Assembly (NCBI GenBank): GCA_002104905.1
Contig: MCFE01000172.1
Span: 79,667 to 143,666, forward strand
Direction: 5' to 3'
DNA from: Basidiobolus meristosporus CBS 931.73
Taxonomy: Eukaryota; Basidiobolomycota; Basidiobolomycetes; Basidiobolales; Basidiobolaceae
Length of the DNA stretch: 64,000 bases
Under the pieces are notes generated by a model that had not been told where the DNA came from, ran no database searches, and saw only the letters and a program-made list of their open reading frames with translations. The position numbers and the translations under genes are program-made. Below, in pieces: positions 22,836-34,581 of the stretch. The first letter of the stretch is position 1. Every line of letters begins with the position of its first letter.

Positions 22836-23261
22836 TTAGGGGACGCTCAGTCCCATCAGTCTATCATAGACCCGGTCGTACTTAGCGTCGAATTTTGTCT
22901 TCATCCTAACATAGTACCGCTTGTCCGAGGCCACCACTCGGTAGAAGGAACCACCCTGGTCACCGGCCAGCAGGGTGGTCTGTGCATTTACCCAGATCTT
23001 CTCCCTGCTACGAACTGTTACGTAGATGGAGCGCATTTTCTGGAAGGTCGCGATGAGTTGGGTGGTTCCCCGGATCTGACCTGTATTGAGCACTTGCTGG
23101 ATGGCGTTTAGGTCGGAGGTCTTGTTAGCGACCGCGCTCTTCAACATCTCGAACTGCTCGTGGTAGGTGGTGATAGCATTGTCCTGAGACCTGACAAGGA
23201 CCAACCCAATCACCAACAACAACACTGCGAGGAAAAGGTTCTTACAACGGCAGATGTACAT
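22836..23261 (-). CDS. Small secreted or signal-anchored protein, 141 aa
   Basis: Not recognised. Intronless frame with an N-terminal hydrophobic core (about residues 8-25, NLFLAVLLLVIGLVLV) preceded by basic residues and followed by RSQDN, a plausible signal peptidase site. The remainder is helical and charged (HEQFEMLKSAVANKTSDL; FDAKYDRVYDRLMGLSVP) without Cys. It converges with the acyl-CoA oxidase gene, with stop codons about 125 nt apart. Base composition is GC-rich compared with the surrounding intergenic DNA, which supports coding status. Confidence 0.6.
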   Translation of the reverse strand: MYICRCKNLFLAVLLLVIGLVLVRSQDNAITTYHEQFEMLKSAVANKTSDLNAIQQVLNTGQIRGTTQLIATFQKMRSIYVTVRSREKIWVNAQTTLLAGDQGGSFYRVVASDKRYYVRMKTKFDAKYDRVYDRLMGLSVP

Positions 23262-24879
23262 TTATAAATGGACCCCACTTCGGAGGGCTTCCCTTTAAAT
23301 AGGATCTTCCCTTGAGGTTGTCAATCCGCGGACCAACCAGATCCTAGAGCTCCATTCAGAGCAATTGGTATATATATCTCCCTATGCCAATGGGCGAGTG
23401 GAGACGTCACCTATATCTGGGAATACGCCAGCTTTACTCCGTCCCAGGAGCGGGTCGGCATTGCCTCGCACATCAATCCCTCCTAGGGCTTCACTATCTG
23501 GCGCAGGGGAGGGGGAGGTGAGCAGGACTTAGATTTGAGAAAAGTGGGTGCCAACTGAGGTCTGGCTGTTCCACACGAGAAACGGCCTGTATGTGAATTG
23601 GGCCAAGCTTGCTTGGGCACCAATGAGATTCATGTCCTAGTGCGACCCCAATGTCCTGACCGGTTGAATGTAGATCCCTGGGTAAGCTTTACCGGATGAA
23701 AGTTGCAATAATCACGGTTGTCGAAGGGATCGTCCATTCGCCATCGATTTCGCTTGTGGAAGGTTTTCGGCGTAGGGCTATTGGCTTCCAAGTCCAAGAT
23801 GCTGTTCCCAGAAAGGAAGGTTGACCCGGATTCGAGCCAAGTCATCTTCACATGGTAGGCCTCTTGGGAGAACCCGACGTGACGCCAGTTTCAGTAAAGT
23901 GAACTTGACAACTTCTGCTAATGATACTCCCACTCCCTCAAGTAGTCAGGTCTAGTACCCCCTTTGGGGGCTTCATGCTGGACAGGGGACAAGTACGAAC
24001 TTTATCATACCAGAGGCTAGTTAGCTCTATCATGCTAATGCTACAGAGTCGTTGCAGCTCTAGCCTCCGGATTAGAGGTGGGGCTGGCTATCTGCTCCTC
24101 ATTCCCTAACCAATTGAGTGACTTTTGTCTGCGTTTGGTCATTGGCAGTAATTACGATGATGGCTACATCCCAATGAAGAGCGAGTGTGCAAAGCTAGCA
24201 TGCGCGTTCCAAGGTATCTCGTATCTGCAACAATTAGCCGTGTTGGCCTCCCAATCCGAGGCTAAAGTGGTAGATTGATCCATGAAGGTGTTGCCTGATT
24301 TGGTAGATCTTCAGGTTACCACCACGCTGCCACTAATTACTTCTATCTCAACTCCTATTATCTAAAAGTGAAAATACACATTTTACTGCCATCGCCAAGT
24401 CACCTCTAGCACCTTATATTTTGGCATAAATGGGGAATTCGTGTTTCAATGCTCGAAAGCAGAGCTCAATGGACCTGAAAAGCCTAGAATGGGCTAGGGG
24501 GCGCTTACCTGAAGACGTCCTCGACAAAAAGTTATTTCTCAAAAGAATGTAGGGTAAAAATGCCGAAAAACTGAACTGTGGACTCACCGATAATTAACGA
24601 GTGGGCCTAAACATCAATACATTAAGGAAATATAGTATTATGGCACTTGGGGATCTCAGGGCTCTCAGTTGGTATACCTTAGTAAAAAGTGAAGTTAAGA
24701 GATGTAAATTCGGGGTACTTTGTTTACAACAAAAGTGCCCTTAGGGTAACCCTACCATTGGCAACTAGTTAACCCAATGAAGTTTAATGATACCGCCAAT
24801 GTGAATTATGCAGTACTAAACATAGTCACATACTTCAAACAAACCGAGACGTCCTTAACCATCTACATCACACCATCCA
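23262..24879. other. Unresolved region, possible broken gene
   Basis: GC content is higher than in other spacers. The plus strand ends in a good-looking open stretch, about 24050-24278 (RVVAALASGLEVGLAICSS, later GSNYDDGYIPMKSECAKLAC), with a possible acceptor at its head, but upstream exons cannot be joined with confidence. A minus-strand open stretch lies at 23690-23851. Either an intron-rich gene I cannot parse or a decayed one. Confidence 0.3.
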
Positions 24880-24887
24880 TATATAAG
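24880..24887 (+). promoter_or_regulatory. TATA-like element
   Basis: TATATAAG lies 40 nt upstream of the epoxide hydrolase start codon, a position compatible with a core promoter and a very short leader. Consensus match only. Confidence 0.35.
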
Positions 24888-24926
24888 GTACTGTCCACTA
24901 CTCCACATGATTCCCAGTTTTAAAAG

Positions 24927-26092
24927 ATGCATAACAGTATTGCGCCCTTGTGCTACCTGATTTTACACTTGACCACGCTCTGCCATGATGTAGAGTCGAT
25001 GGCAGGTTCAGTATCGCCTAGCTCCTTTCATCATCGGTATGATCGAGTGAACGGGATAAGATACCGTAAGTAGATTCACTTTCTCCATGACAGCCCTCAA
25101 TAACATTTGGCTTGCTAGACTACGTGGACGAGGGGCCAAAGCATGGACCCACTGTCCTATTGATGCACGGTTTCCCCGATGTAAGTAGGGATTTCTCAAC
25201 GGCCAGTCAACTAACCACGACTAACCGTGGAATCTAGCTTTGGTACGGGTGGAGACACCAGATCAAATTTCTGGCAGGGCAAGGGTATCGCGTGATTTGC
25301 CCTGACTTGCGTGGCTACGGTCAAACAGATTCCCCACACAGTCCGCCTATCGATATTCGTACCTACGGTGTGAAGAGTGTGGCTGACGATATGCTCAAGA
25401 TACTCGACAGGAATCATGTGGACAAGTTCGTGGTAATTGGTCACGACTGGGGTGGCTATCTCGCCTGGCGACTCTCTCTGTTCTACCCATCGAGACTATT
25501 GGGTGTTGGTAGCTTCTCGACCCCTTACTTCCCGGCGACAAAGGGGTTCGAGCCGCTTGAGACCATCGTCAAGAAAATGCCTAGTTTGAGTTACCAACTG
25601 GTGTTCAGAAAGCCTGAGAGTGACCAGTACTTCGATGACCATGCGGAGCTAATTCTTCGCGGCTTCTACCAGCGGAACAGACCTCAGGACGATGTAGTGG
25701 GATTTATGAAGCATATTCATATGCTCCCACCGGATGCGAAGAATGTTCAGCCAAGCCCATCGAACTTCACAACCGAGGCAGATATCAAATACTATATTGA
25801 TCAGTATACTAGGCGTGGATTCCACGGCGGACTCAACTACTACCGTACCACTCAAGTGAATTGGGAAGATACGAGAGAATTGTCGAGTAAAATCAATATT
25901 CCTGCTTTGATGGTCACCTCTGGTCACGATCCAGTACTGCCTCAGCAACTAACTGCTCATATGCCCCAATTTATCCCACATCTGACCCAAAGACACATAC
26001 AGAACAGTTCGCATTGGATTCTCTTGGAACAACCCGATCTGGCCAACTTGTATATCGCCGAATTTCTTGAAAGTCTACCCCTCAAGACATAA
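24927..26092 (+). CDS. Epoxide hydrolase, alpha/beta-hydrolase fold, probably secreted
   Basis: Three exons: 24927-25065, 25119-25180, 25238-26092; 351 residues. The oxyanion motif HGFPD is followed by LWYGWRHQ, then DLRGYGQTD and the nucleophile elbow GHDWGG with its catalytic Asp. A lid-domain RRGFHGGLNYYR contributes a ring-opening Tyr. Asp in SGHDPVLP and His in SSHWILLEQP complete the triad. This arrangement is diagnostic of soluble epoxide hydrolases, which convert epoxides to vicinal diols. The first about 20 residues (PLCYLILHLTTLCH) are hydrophobic and look like a signal peptide, so the enzyme may be extracellular or in the endomembrane system; most family members lack one. No PTS1 is present. 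Confidence 0.9.
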
Positions 26093-26790
26093 AAGGCAAT
26101 ACAATGGATAGCTTTTTAGAGTATCTACCTGAAATAAAGCACCTTAACCGAGGTTGAACAGCGATGAGAATAGTATTCAACACTCGTAAATAACGCTTGT
26201 GCTATTGTATCAGCCAAGAGGGTTTTCAGGGTCCAACAGCTGAAGTGGAATACTAAAGTAGGACGCCACCCTAGACACCCAGATGATACACCTAGATCGG
26301 ATCTGTCAAATGATGGATCATATTACTTTAACCCCTTCCCATGACACGGCAATAGGAGCAACTTCAAAGAAACCAATATTGATGAGATATGCCATATATA
26401 TACAGTGGGAAAGGGTATCCCAAGAACAATGGTAACTATGCTTTAATTTTGGAATTACTTGTATGGTTAAGGCCCAATCGAGATGGCATCTGAAATACCA
26501 TCCGCCTTCGGTACCTCTGAATGTAGCTAGCTTTCTGCATGCCGCGGTGAGTGAAGAAGTACGTGGAATCATTAAAACTACAAGGTTTTTTACGTTGTAC
26601 TAGCAGTACGGCCTTTAGATTCGTCCACTTTTGCTGGTGATGCTGTAGATGGACCTGGAGTAGAATGTAATAAAATAGACCGTGTTCGAGTATACGTTTG
26701 AGCCGGCTTCAACAAAATTCATGTGGTTTAGGTATATTTTGATTTATGGTTCGAGCACGTGTCTTCTGTAGAACGACCACACAGCAGCAG
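26093..26790. other. Convergent intergenic spacer
   Basis: About 0.7 kb between the 3' ends of the epoxide hydrolase and coiled-coil genes. A minus-strand open stretch at 26318-26572 shows no family features. Nothing else recognised. Confidence 0.4.
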
Positions 26791-28648
26791 TTAACTATTA
26801 GGCTTCGCAATCCACGTTGCTCCGCTCATTCTTTTCCAGGCCGCCCGAAACCCGGTTGCTGTGCTACTATTCGTGCTCTCAGTCTTCGATCGTCTCGTAC
26901 GAGTAGCCGAGGGGGATGTTCGGATGATTTTTGGATCGTTCTCGTTGGTCACTGGATCAACCACAGTGTTAGAACGCACCCTTAGTGGCGCCGGTGTAAC
27001 CACAATGGCAGGCGGCTCTTCCGGCGTGTCGATGGCTTGCTCAGATTCAGGGCCTTGATAGTCAGAGGCCAACAGCTCCTCGAGCTTTCCACTCTCCATG
27101 ATTCGGGTCAGTATTTTGTTAATGTAAAGGGTTAATCCTTTGTTTTCTTCCCGCAGCAAGCGGATCTCTTCGCGTAATATTTTCAACTCCCCTATAGGGT
27201 GGAATGGTTAATACGTGTTGTCGAAAGGATGGCTATCGAAGATAACTCACCACTCGCAACCATTTTCTCAGTGAACGGGAGTTCTGGCGACGGAGGAGCT
27301 GAATTTAGTAGTTCAATATCTAGTGTACTACAACCGTTTACCCCGAGATTTTTCCCGCCTTCCTCATCCTCCAATGTATCTGGAGGGCTCTATGGAACAA
27401 GGTTACTGGCGTGACCTTAGATCAACCAACCTGCATTTTTACGAGAATACCTGTAATCCGCGGTTTAGAGAAAAGTTTCCGGAGATGGTTTTTTCGTGTA
27501 ACAGCATTTGAAAGGATTCATTCTCTTCCATTAAGGTTAGATTCATCTCCTTCAATTGATCTCTCTCAGACGTGAGCTCGGTCATCTGCCCATTTCTCTC
27601 TAGATCTCGCTGCTCCAATCTTCTTATTTGCTCGGTTGCTTCCTCCAACTTCACTCTAAGGTCGGTAATCACTGTATCGCGATGACGAATGGTTTTCTTG
27701 AAATCTTCAGACTGGGCTTGGGATTTGGGCTTTTTTGACGTAGAAGTCGCCTGGACATTCAGGTGAACCACCCCAGGAGCCCCCGGCGTGTAACTCGATC
27801 TGGTGCGCTGAGTAGACTCCCGAGGCATAGTGGAATTCGATTGAGGCCGCGAGCGCGCCACTTGTGGAGAAACGCGGCTTTGATGACTCAGGAGAGATTT
27901 GACTTTTTTATTTAAGGATTGTACCTTCTCCGACCATTGATTCCTTTCAATCTCGAACTCCTCATTCTCCATCTCCAGCTTCTTCTTCGCCTCCCGCTTG
28001 CTTCTTAACAGCTCATGATTTTTCTTTGTTAACCAGGAGATCTCCTGCTCCCGGGCTAGGATCTGCGCTTCCAGATGGGTGGATGTATCCCCGGCTTTGA
28101 TTAGGTCTTGATGAAGTTGATGGTGCTGCTTTTTTAGATATTGATTTTCCTCGCTAGTCTTGAGGTTCTTTTCGTTAGCTTCGTGGAGCTGGATGATGAG
28201 TTCGTCCCTCTCTTGTTGGATTCGCTTTTGAATCTCTAGGTCTGTCAAAATGGGCCTTAAGTGCCCCTGAGTGGAGTTCATGGAACTTTCAAGCACGTGC
28301 TCGTATTGCCAAGCTTGGCTGGTGAAGGCTTTCTCAAGGGGATCACGTATAGGACTATTGTGTTTTTGAAGCAGGTAGGAAGCGAAAAAGAACAGGCACA
28401 CAAGGGCCGATGCCAAGGCTAGATGAGTGGATATTATTCCGGGCAGGAATTGAAAACCCAAAGGCTTTAGATTGTCTGTGCTGATCGGAGGATAAACAGA
28501 ATGGCCTGTGGATGATTCGGCAAACTTGCAACAGTGGGCACCAATTTTGAATGCTCGGATAGGAGGGTCGTAGGGTGGGTGTAGTGGTGGAGCAAATGGA
28601 TTTGTTGATTCGAGTAATATACCGTGACATAGAGATATTTAGAGACAT
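26791..28648 (-). CDS. Membrane-anchored coiled-coil protein (fungal 'M protein repeat' type)
   Basis: Four exons on the minus strand: 28648-28623, 28480-27451, 27389-27251, 27191-26791; 531 residues. An N-terminal membrane helix (about residues 20-42, LALASALVCLFFFASYLL) is followed by long heptad-rich coiled coils (about 75-200 and 260-345). A Ser/Pro/Arg-rich spacer separates them. The downstream blocks LTLMEENESFQMLLHEKT and REENKGLTLYINKIL resemble fungal proteins annotated 'M protein repeat protein'; their function is not established. A basic, Ser/Thr-rich tail ends the protein. The 5' end is the least certain part: intron 1 (142 nt) is longer than its neighbours, and its sequence is open in the downstream frame, so an unspliced or alternative start is possible. 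The last three junctions are well supported. Confidence 0.75.
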
Positions 28649-29533
28649 CGGGTTGGGAAGGTTATTTGCATTTAACCAATTGATTGATGTCGAGTTAAAA
28701 GAAAGTATGGTTCCAATCTAAAGATGTGCTTGATCTAAGAAACCCTTTCCAACTACTCAGTGGCTCTTATAAATAGTCAGGCCAGATGCATTGCCGATGA
28801 TATTACATCCGGCTGCTCCATGTACTTCTGACGGACGATCACAAGGAAGCATTTTAGTGGCTCCTCTTGAAAGACCGTCTTTTTGCATTCTCCCCTGAGA
28901 TTTGGTCCAACCTTTCCTGACCCAGCCATTGTAGATCATTGAGTTTCATCGAATATTATTCTTTCATAGATTGCTGTGATGAGACTGAAGCTATATGCAC
29001 CTCTTTCCGACAGCATATGCATCTTCCAACTTCCACTTGACATCATGCCAACGCTCATGTAATATGGATCCCAACAGCAGGCCTCTGCCCCTTAGCCATA
29101 TGATCACTGCAATCAAGGATCAAAGGTGCCAGCCAGTTGTCCAGCATAGCGCTACATTGCAAGCGGCATTCATGAGGAGGTGGATTATATCAATGCAACA
29201 TTCCTAACTGGTATGGGAGATTTCGGTAATTTATCAGCCTGGCGAAGTCTTATATTTGGAAAGGGGTTGATATAATACTACGTAAGATCACATGCGAGTT
29301 AGAAGTCAGATAAGAGATTTGAAGTCAACACAGTCTCTTGATATAGCACCAAACAATGGTGTGAGAACTCGGATATAGGAAAGCTGATTCTAATCAAAAA
29401 CTACGAAAGAAAGAGTGTATTTGAAAATACGAATAGGCATACAGCTATAAGCAAGCATGACTCCGTCAATAAGTGATTCCAGTGTGCACTTCAATAAATC
29501 CTGGATCAATTAGTCGTCATCAACGCCAGCACA
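28649..29533. other. Intergenic, nothing recognised
   Basis: About 0.9 kb upstream of the coiled-coil gene and downstream of the Mei2-like gene. No coding or RNA signature was found. Confidence 0.4.
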
Positions 29534-31935
29534 TTAGCAGTCCGTCTCAAGCGGTGACCAGCACGCAGTATTCCCATGATTGCCAGGTGCGTTCTGGGAA
29601 GAGGGGAACGGTTCCTCCACACCCTTCAAAGAACCGGAGCTGTGGAAGATTTTTGGTTGATAGGTAGGATCCTTGTCCATCACGCTATTTCATTGAGATT
29701 AGGAAGACTACTTGGTGAGAGTAGATTAAAAGAACCTTGCCTGGAATTGCGGAACTTCTCCACTAGAGCCATTTTGCCTTGGATATTAGCATACGATATG
29801 TGGCATACCTTGTCCGAATTAAAACGACCCCTGGCAAAATGTTAATATCTTCCGGCATCAATAAAGCCTGTAGAATGCTGACCATTTACGACCTACGCGT
29901 TTCTCGATGAAGCTCACCACCGCGCTGTCACTCTGTATTAGTAAAGCAGCAACAAGCCTTGGTGATCGAACAACTTACTTGACGTCAATAAAGTTGATGA
30001 AAGCGTAACCAACATTGCAGTGATTCTTGAAATCAATACGAAGATACACGAAATCATATTCCCCTTTGTGCGTCTCGTCAATGCACTCCAGCAGCATTTT
30101 CTATTGCAAACTGTGAGATATTGACCATCACGATGAATGTTACCATTCAATATAAGCGTACCTGGGTATATTTGTTGGGAATATTTCGGATCATGAATGT
30201 TGTTCTGTTATCAAGGCCTAAAATGTAGAAAATGCCATGAGATTAGGCTGCCGGACTAAGAGACTGCACGGCTTTACCTTGCGTAATTCTCCGTACATCA
30301 ACTTGGTTTCTTGAGGGTACGACGTTCTCGCAAGAATTCGAGTTTGAAGAATATCGGGGCATATTTGATGGAGAGTGCGAAGCAGCCAGATAGTTCTTGT
30401 TAGGCTTGAGCTGCCACGTTTTAGACCAAATGTTAGCCTTCGAATCAAAAGCTTTCCCCAGAGGTATTGGCGACACCAATTTGAGATCACTTGGTTTGCT
30501 GGACACCGGCTGGAACGGTTGAGCAGGATAAGGCATCCCTGCTGAAGTAAACTCATAGCTTGGAGGTGCTGTCATTCCATGTGCATCCAGTTTACCGTAT
30601 ATGCCATTGAACATGACTGCCTCATCCTTTCGCTTGTCCAAGAGACTTTCGTTTAGGAAGGCGTCATTACTCATATCCCGGCAATCATGGTAAATGACGA
30701 TTCTATCGATGGGATCCTCAGTTGGACAAAAGCTAACTTGATATTGAATGCCATTGCGATCCATCCGATGCAGCTTCTCCTCAGCCGCCACTGCGGTTCT
30801 GACGTCATAAAACTCCACCACTATGCTGGATTTATAGGGAAGTTGGCTTATCTGTCGTATGTCACCGCAGGATTCCAGGATCAGCTGCATGTTGGAAGTA
30901 AACTGATTTGGTGGATGGAAAGTCAGAAGCAGCTTTCCATCAAAATCACATATATGCTTGAACGAGCTAAAGAGCGCAGTACTTTTGACCAATTTGGACA
31001 TTCGAACGAAATTGATGGCCGTATGTTCTTTAATCTCGCTTGCCCTTAATTGGTAGACAGCCGCAATGGCGTCACGTAGATCATAGTAGGCCACAATTAT
31101 CATTCCGAGATCCTGGACGCGATCCGTCAGCACTTGCCACACTTTGCCTGAGCTCTAATTGAAGATTTTCCGTTAGTGTTAGTGAACTTTGGATTGCTAC
31201 CAACCAGGACACACCTTCAAGAATTCCAAGTCCGCGGGGCTGATCCCCTGAGGTAAGAGATTCACAGAGACAAAATGAGTAGGCGATGAGCTATAACAAG
31301 AGGATAGGCCATGGATGTCATTCAGTGCAGGCGAGCCAAACCCCTGCATCCGCCCTGGAAGGGGCTTCCCATTGGTAAGAAAAGTCTCACAACCATCTAG
31401 ACGGTCTGTTCCTTCATAGCCTCTCCACACCTTCGCTTCCTCCAGGGACATTTTGCTTATCTGTTCCTCTGAGGTCGGATGAATTGGATTAGAATCCAGG
31501 GTCTGCCGGTGAGCCACACACGTTCCCACTTACCAATACCCCAATCAAGTGACTTTTTCTCGGAATGCTGCCTCCCTTTTGGATTTGGGAATATAGATGC
31601 GGAAAATCTTGAGTATGTGCCTGGGTTGTGCTTGGTCTTGGCTAGTGAATCAGTACTAATGTCTTCCCCAAACGTGGGTATAAAGCCAGGCATCGATGGC
31701 TGCTGAGGAGGGGGTGGTTAGTGGCAGTGCTATCTGGAGAATGGTAGTGGGAGGTCACCTCAAGGAGCTCAGTTCCGGTTCGATTGTCGGCGCATAATGC
31801 GAGCGCTGCGGTCGAATGGATCTCATCACTGCCTCTAATGGCGTTTTCGTTTTTTTCTACAACTATGTCTAATGGTTTTTGGGGGGAAGCCTGATTTCCA
31901 GCATGGCTGCTGATGTCAATGGTGGCTGTAAGCAT
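29534..31935 (-). CDS. Mei2-like RNA-binding protein
   Basis: Nine exons on the minus strand: 31935-31759, 31702-31534, 31468-31215, 31154-30278, 30217-30162, 30100-29979, 29924-29883, 29830-29741, 29684-29534; 645 residues. Two degenerate RRMs (about 165-245 and 255-325) precede the diagnostic C-terminal Mei2 RRM: GLDNRTTFMIRNIPNKYTQ, then KMLLECIDETHKGEYDFVYL, IDFKNHCNVGYAFINF, GRKWGRFNSDKVCHISYANI and MALVEKFRNS. This third RRM binds meiRNA in S. pombe Mei2, the master switch into meiosis; plant AML proteins share it. A role in meiosis or sporulation is inferred from the family. The N-terminal about 60 residues are Ser/Asn rich and less certain. Most exons are under 200 nt, and all eight junctions keep frame. 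Confidence 0.93.
29685..29740 (-). other. GC-AG intron in the Mei2-like gene
   Basis: This 56-nt intron begins with AG|GCAAGG rather than GT and ends in AAATAG. Both flanks encode conserved Mei2 sequence (VEKFRNS before, SVMDKDPTYQPKIF after), which fixes the junction. The remaining donor sequence is close to consensus, as is typical of GC-AG introns. Confidence 0.75.
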
Positions 31936-32409
31936 TGTGATGGAATGGGGTGGATTTCAAAATTCAAACAACTGGAGAGTTGCTTATGACAGTAGAATTT
32001 TAGGCAAAACTTCGGATTGCGCAGGGTCAGGATCAGCTAGATTTTGCACTGATACCACGATGTCTGTACTTGGAAGTATCGAAGGGCCAAGTCTAGAGCA
32101 AAAGGATAGACAATGCCCAGGATGGGAGGCCATCTTTTATAAGTACACCTCCTGTCTAACTAAATCCATGGTTATGTATGCTCTTGGATTCTGATGATTC
32201 TATCCGACATTAACCGGGGCCAGTGTTTGCGGTCTAAATTTGAAATGATCTCATAGTGCCGTCGGCCTCCTGTTGCAGATTGATTTTTAGCCTTGGTAGT
32301 TATTGGGCTACCAGTTGAGGATCGGTGATATGCCAGATATTGGATCCTCCTAGATACAAGGCATGCGGCAATCTATTGAGCTGAACAGTGAAACGCAATC
32401 TGGTGAGCA
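31936..32409. other. Intergenic, upstream of the Mei2-like gene
   Basis: Probably contains the Mei2-like promoter and, on the left strand, possible additional exons of the 32410-32700 ORF. Nothing is firmly identified. Confidence 0.3.
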
Positions 32410-32700
32410 CTAGGTGGGGCTTTCTGGAACATCTAGATCCGTACTCAATGGCATCCCGATGCTTGGAGACATGATAAAAACAATTATTGGAAACTTTGTT
32501 TCTCCTTTTACCCCTTTCCACACAGCCCCTTTGCCTCCAGCAATTCCTACACTGGTGCCGTGGTGATTGGATTCGTGCTGACACTGCTTGACCCTCAGCT
32601 GAGCATAGCTTTGTAACAGCGTTCGGCCGCCGTCCCGTTGCTGCGTAAGTTCTACCGGATTTGCCAGGATATCGTTCAGTTCGAAAGACATGTTAGCCAT
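32410..32700 (-). CDS. Hypothetical short ORF, uncertain
   Basis: Not recognised. An open frame from ATG (MANMSFELNDILANPVELTQ) of about 96 residues. The first half looks like an ordinary helical, hydrophilic protein and contains a Cys/His-rich patch (CQHESNHHG). The second half, after about residue 56, is less convincing, and a GTAGGA donor at that point suggests the frame is only a first exon. An alternative downstream frame has clustered Cys and Arg (CRNCWRQRGC). No homologue is recalled. It is transcribed in the same direction as the Mei2-like gene. Confidence 0.3.
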   Translation of the reverse strand: MANMSFELNDILANPVELTQQRDGGRTLLQSYAQLRVKQCQHESNHHGTSVGIAGGKGAVWKGVKGETKFPIIVFIMSPSIGMPLSTDLDVPESPT

Positions 32701-34581
32701 CCGGATCCCCCTATTCACCCCAACGTCTGTTATTGTTTATGCAGCTATAAGGGTTAGTCGAGTATTAATCTACCCCGCTCCATGCACTTACGTATCCTCG
32801 CATCTGATTCCTTGCCCGCAAAGGGTTATACTCCTCTCAACTTAATCCGATGGGTGTATGAATGAAACTAATAAATTGTACATGGGGGCGGGCAACACCG
32901 GACTTGGCATATGGTTTAGCTCTTCCTATTCAGCCGCTCCATCCAGAAATAATAGGATGTTTCTCCTGGTGTAATGAGTTTCCAATAATGCAGCTGTGAA
33001 TGGTAAATTGGACTTACTGCCACCCAACGAGAAGAAAGCCGAATGACATCCGCTCTGGCGAGGTGAGTTGACAATTGGCCGAGTGTCACTGCTTAGCTCG
33101 TGCCTTCTAATGGCTTACACATATCTATGTCCGTGGTAAAAAGCAGTGACCTAAATGCACCACATAATTGGTAACGGTCCAGTGATTAGGCGCATCGTAG
33201 TACAGACAGCCTCACTTGGATCCCATCTAGGATGAGGCTCTTTTATGGCTACCGTTTGATGTCTTCTTATACCCGTAAAAGACGATCGAGCCATGCTTCG
33301 ATTACGTATCGTTTCACCTGAGCTATTGCTCAAGATAGGCGTGATCTCAAGGGAAGACGGTGACGTTTAGAGCATTCAATATTCGGGTCCCCCCTCTTGA
33401 CTCTGCTCTGATAGACTACTGCTCCACGCCACAATTCGGCCTGTGCTAAAAAGACTACATTTGCGTTAATTATGAAAACCATGTCAAACAGATTAGAAGA
33501 ACGCAGATAGCCCATCGGCACTCGTACTGCAATCATCAGGGACTAATTAATCTGGTGTGTCAGACACCAACGGTCTCTTATGGGATATTAAGACGATGCT
33601 TCTTGTGTACATTGCTGCTAGGCAACTGGTAGCTACCTAAACAGAAATAAGAATAAGTAATCTATGTACCCGTGTGAAACCCCATGATCATACGCTCTGC
33701 ATAGATATTTCTAGGCAAATGTTTGGCAACCATATGATTCGGTATCACCATATCCTAAGCAAGCAGTCAGCTCCCCCGCCAATAGACTTCTGAGGGCCAT
33801 GTAATAGATCGTCGCTCATGTAGATCATCGGGTACACCTCCTACACAAGATATCACGGATACATACCAAGCCAGGCAAAACGAGAATTAGTGCCAATGCC
33901 AACATCTAGGGAAACTAAACCCACTTGAAAAATAACCAGTTTGCGAATCTAATGCGAATCCATGCTGTGGATGAGATGAAGCAATCGAGGAGGCGAGATG
34001 CATAACCATTCTCACCTCTGCTTCCCAGTTTTTTGTAGTTGGCCAAGCCATATTCATTTGTAGTAAGCGAATTTACCAACAACCTAGGTCTCAGTCATCG
34101 CTCATGTTACTCTATTGTATGTACCTATTTGGGATTTCTCCAGTGTTAGACATAACCTATCACTTGGACTCCTGATCTCAAAATATTACCTAATGCTACG
34201 TTGTTAATTTTGATGATAATTTTTGATTTTGTGATATCCATCAGGTCCTTCCTTCTGATTGCCTCTCAACTCATATATTCAGCCTGACTCCTTGCGGCTG
34301 AACAGTCCCATTCTTCCTTAGTTGCTTCGGATTCGTAAGCGACATATTGGTCTTCGAACACAAGTGTATTGTTACTTTGGCAATAGATTCAGTTTTGGTG
34401 TCACCCCGTTTGCCCCCACCCTCCTGATGTTAGGCAATGGGAAAAGCCTAGACATTATTACGTAGTAAATCGTTGCAACACCACCAGTAAATTTAAATCA
34501 CGTTTGGACAGTCCTTCCGAGTACTAGATCCTAGGATAAACCCAATTAGTAGCAACCCCTCGCGTAAATTCCGGTTGCATC
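32701..34581. other. Intergenic, unresolved
   Basis: 1.9 kb without a supported gene. On the minus strand between about 33330 and 34000 there are exon-like open stretches bounded by plausible splice sites (for example around VYPMIYMSDDLLHGPQ), but I cannot assemble a complete frame or recognise a family. The right end should carry the MAPKKK promoter. Confidence 0.3.

Noticed and set aside
24050-24278. An annotated CDS for the open stretch ending SEAKVVD
   Set aside because: The stretch looks coding, but upstream exons could not be placed and no family was recognised.
28481-28622. Treating the long first intron of the coiled-coil gene as coding
   Set aside because: It is open in the downstream frame, but that frame has no ATG before an upstream stop. 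The spliced model starting at 28648 keeps frame. Left as a caveat.
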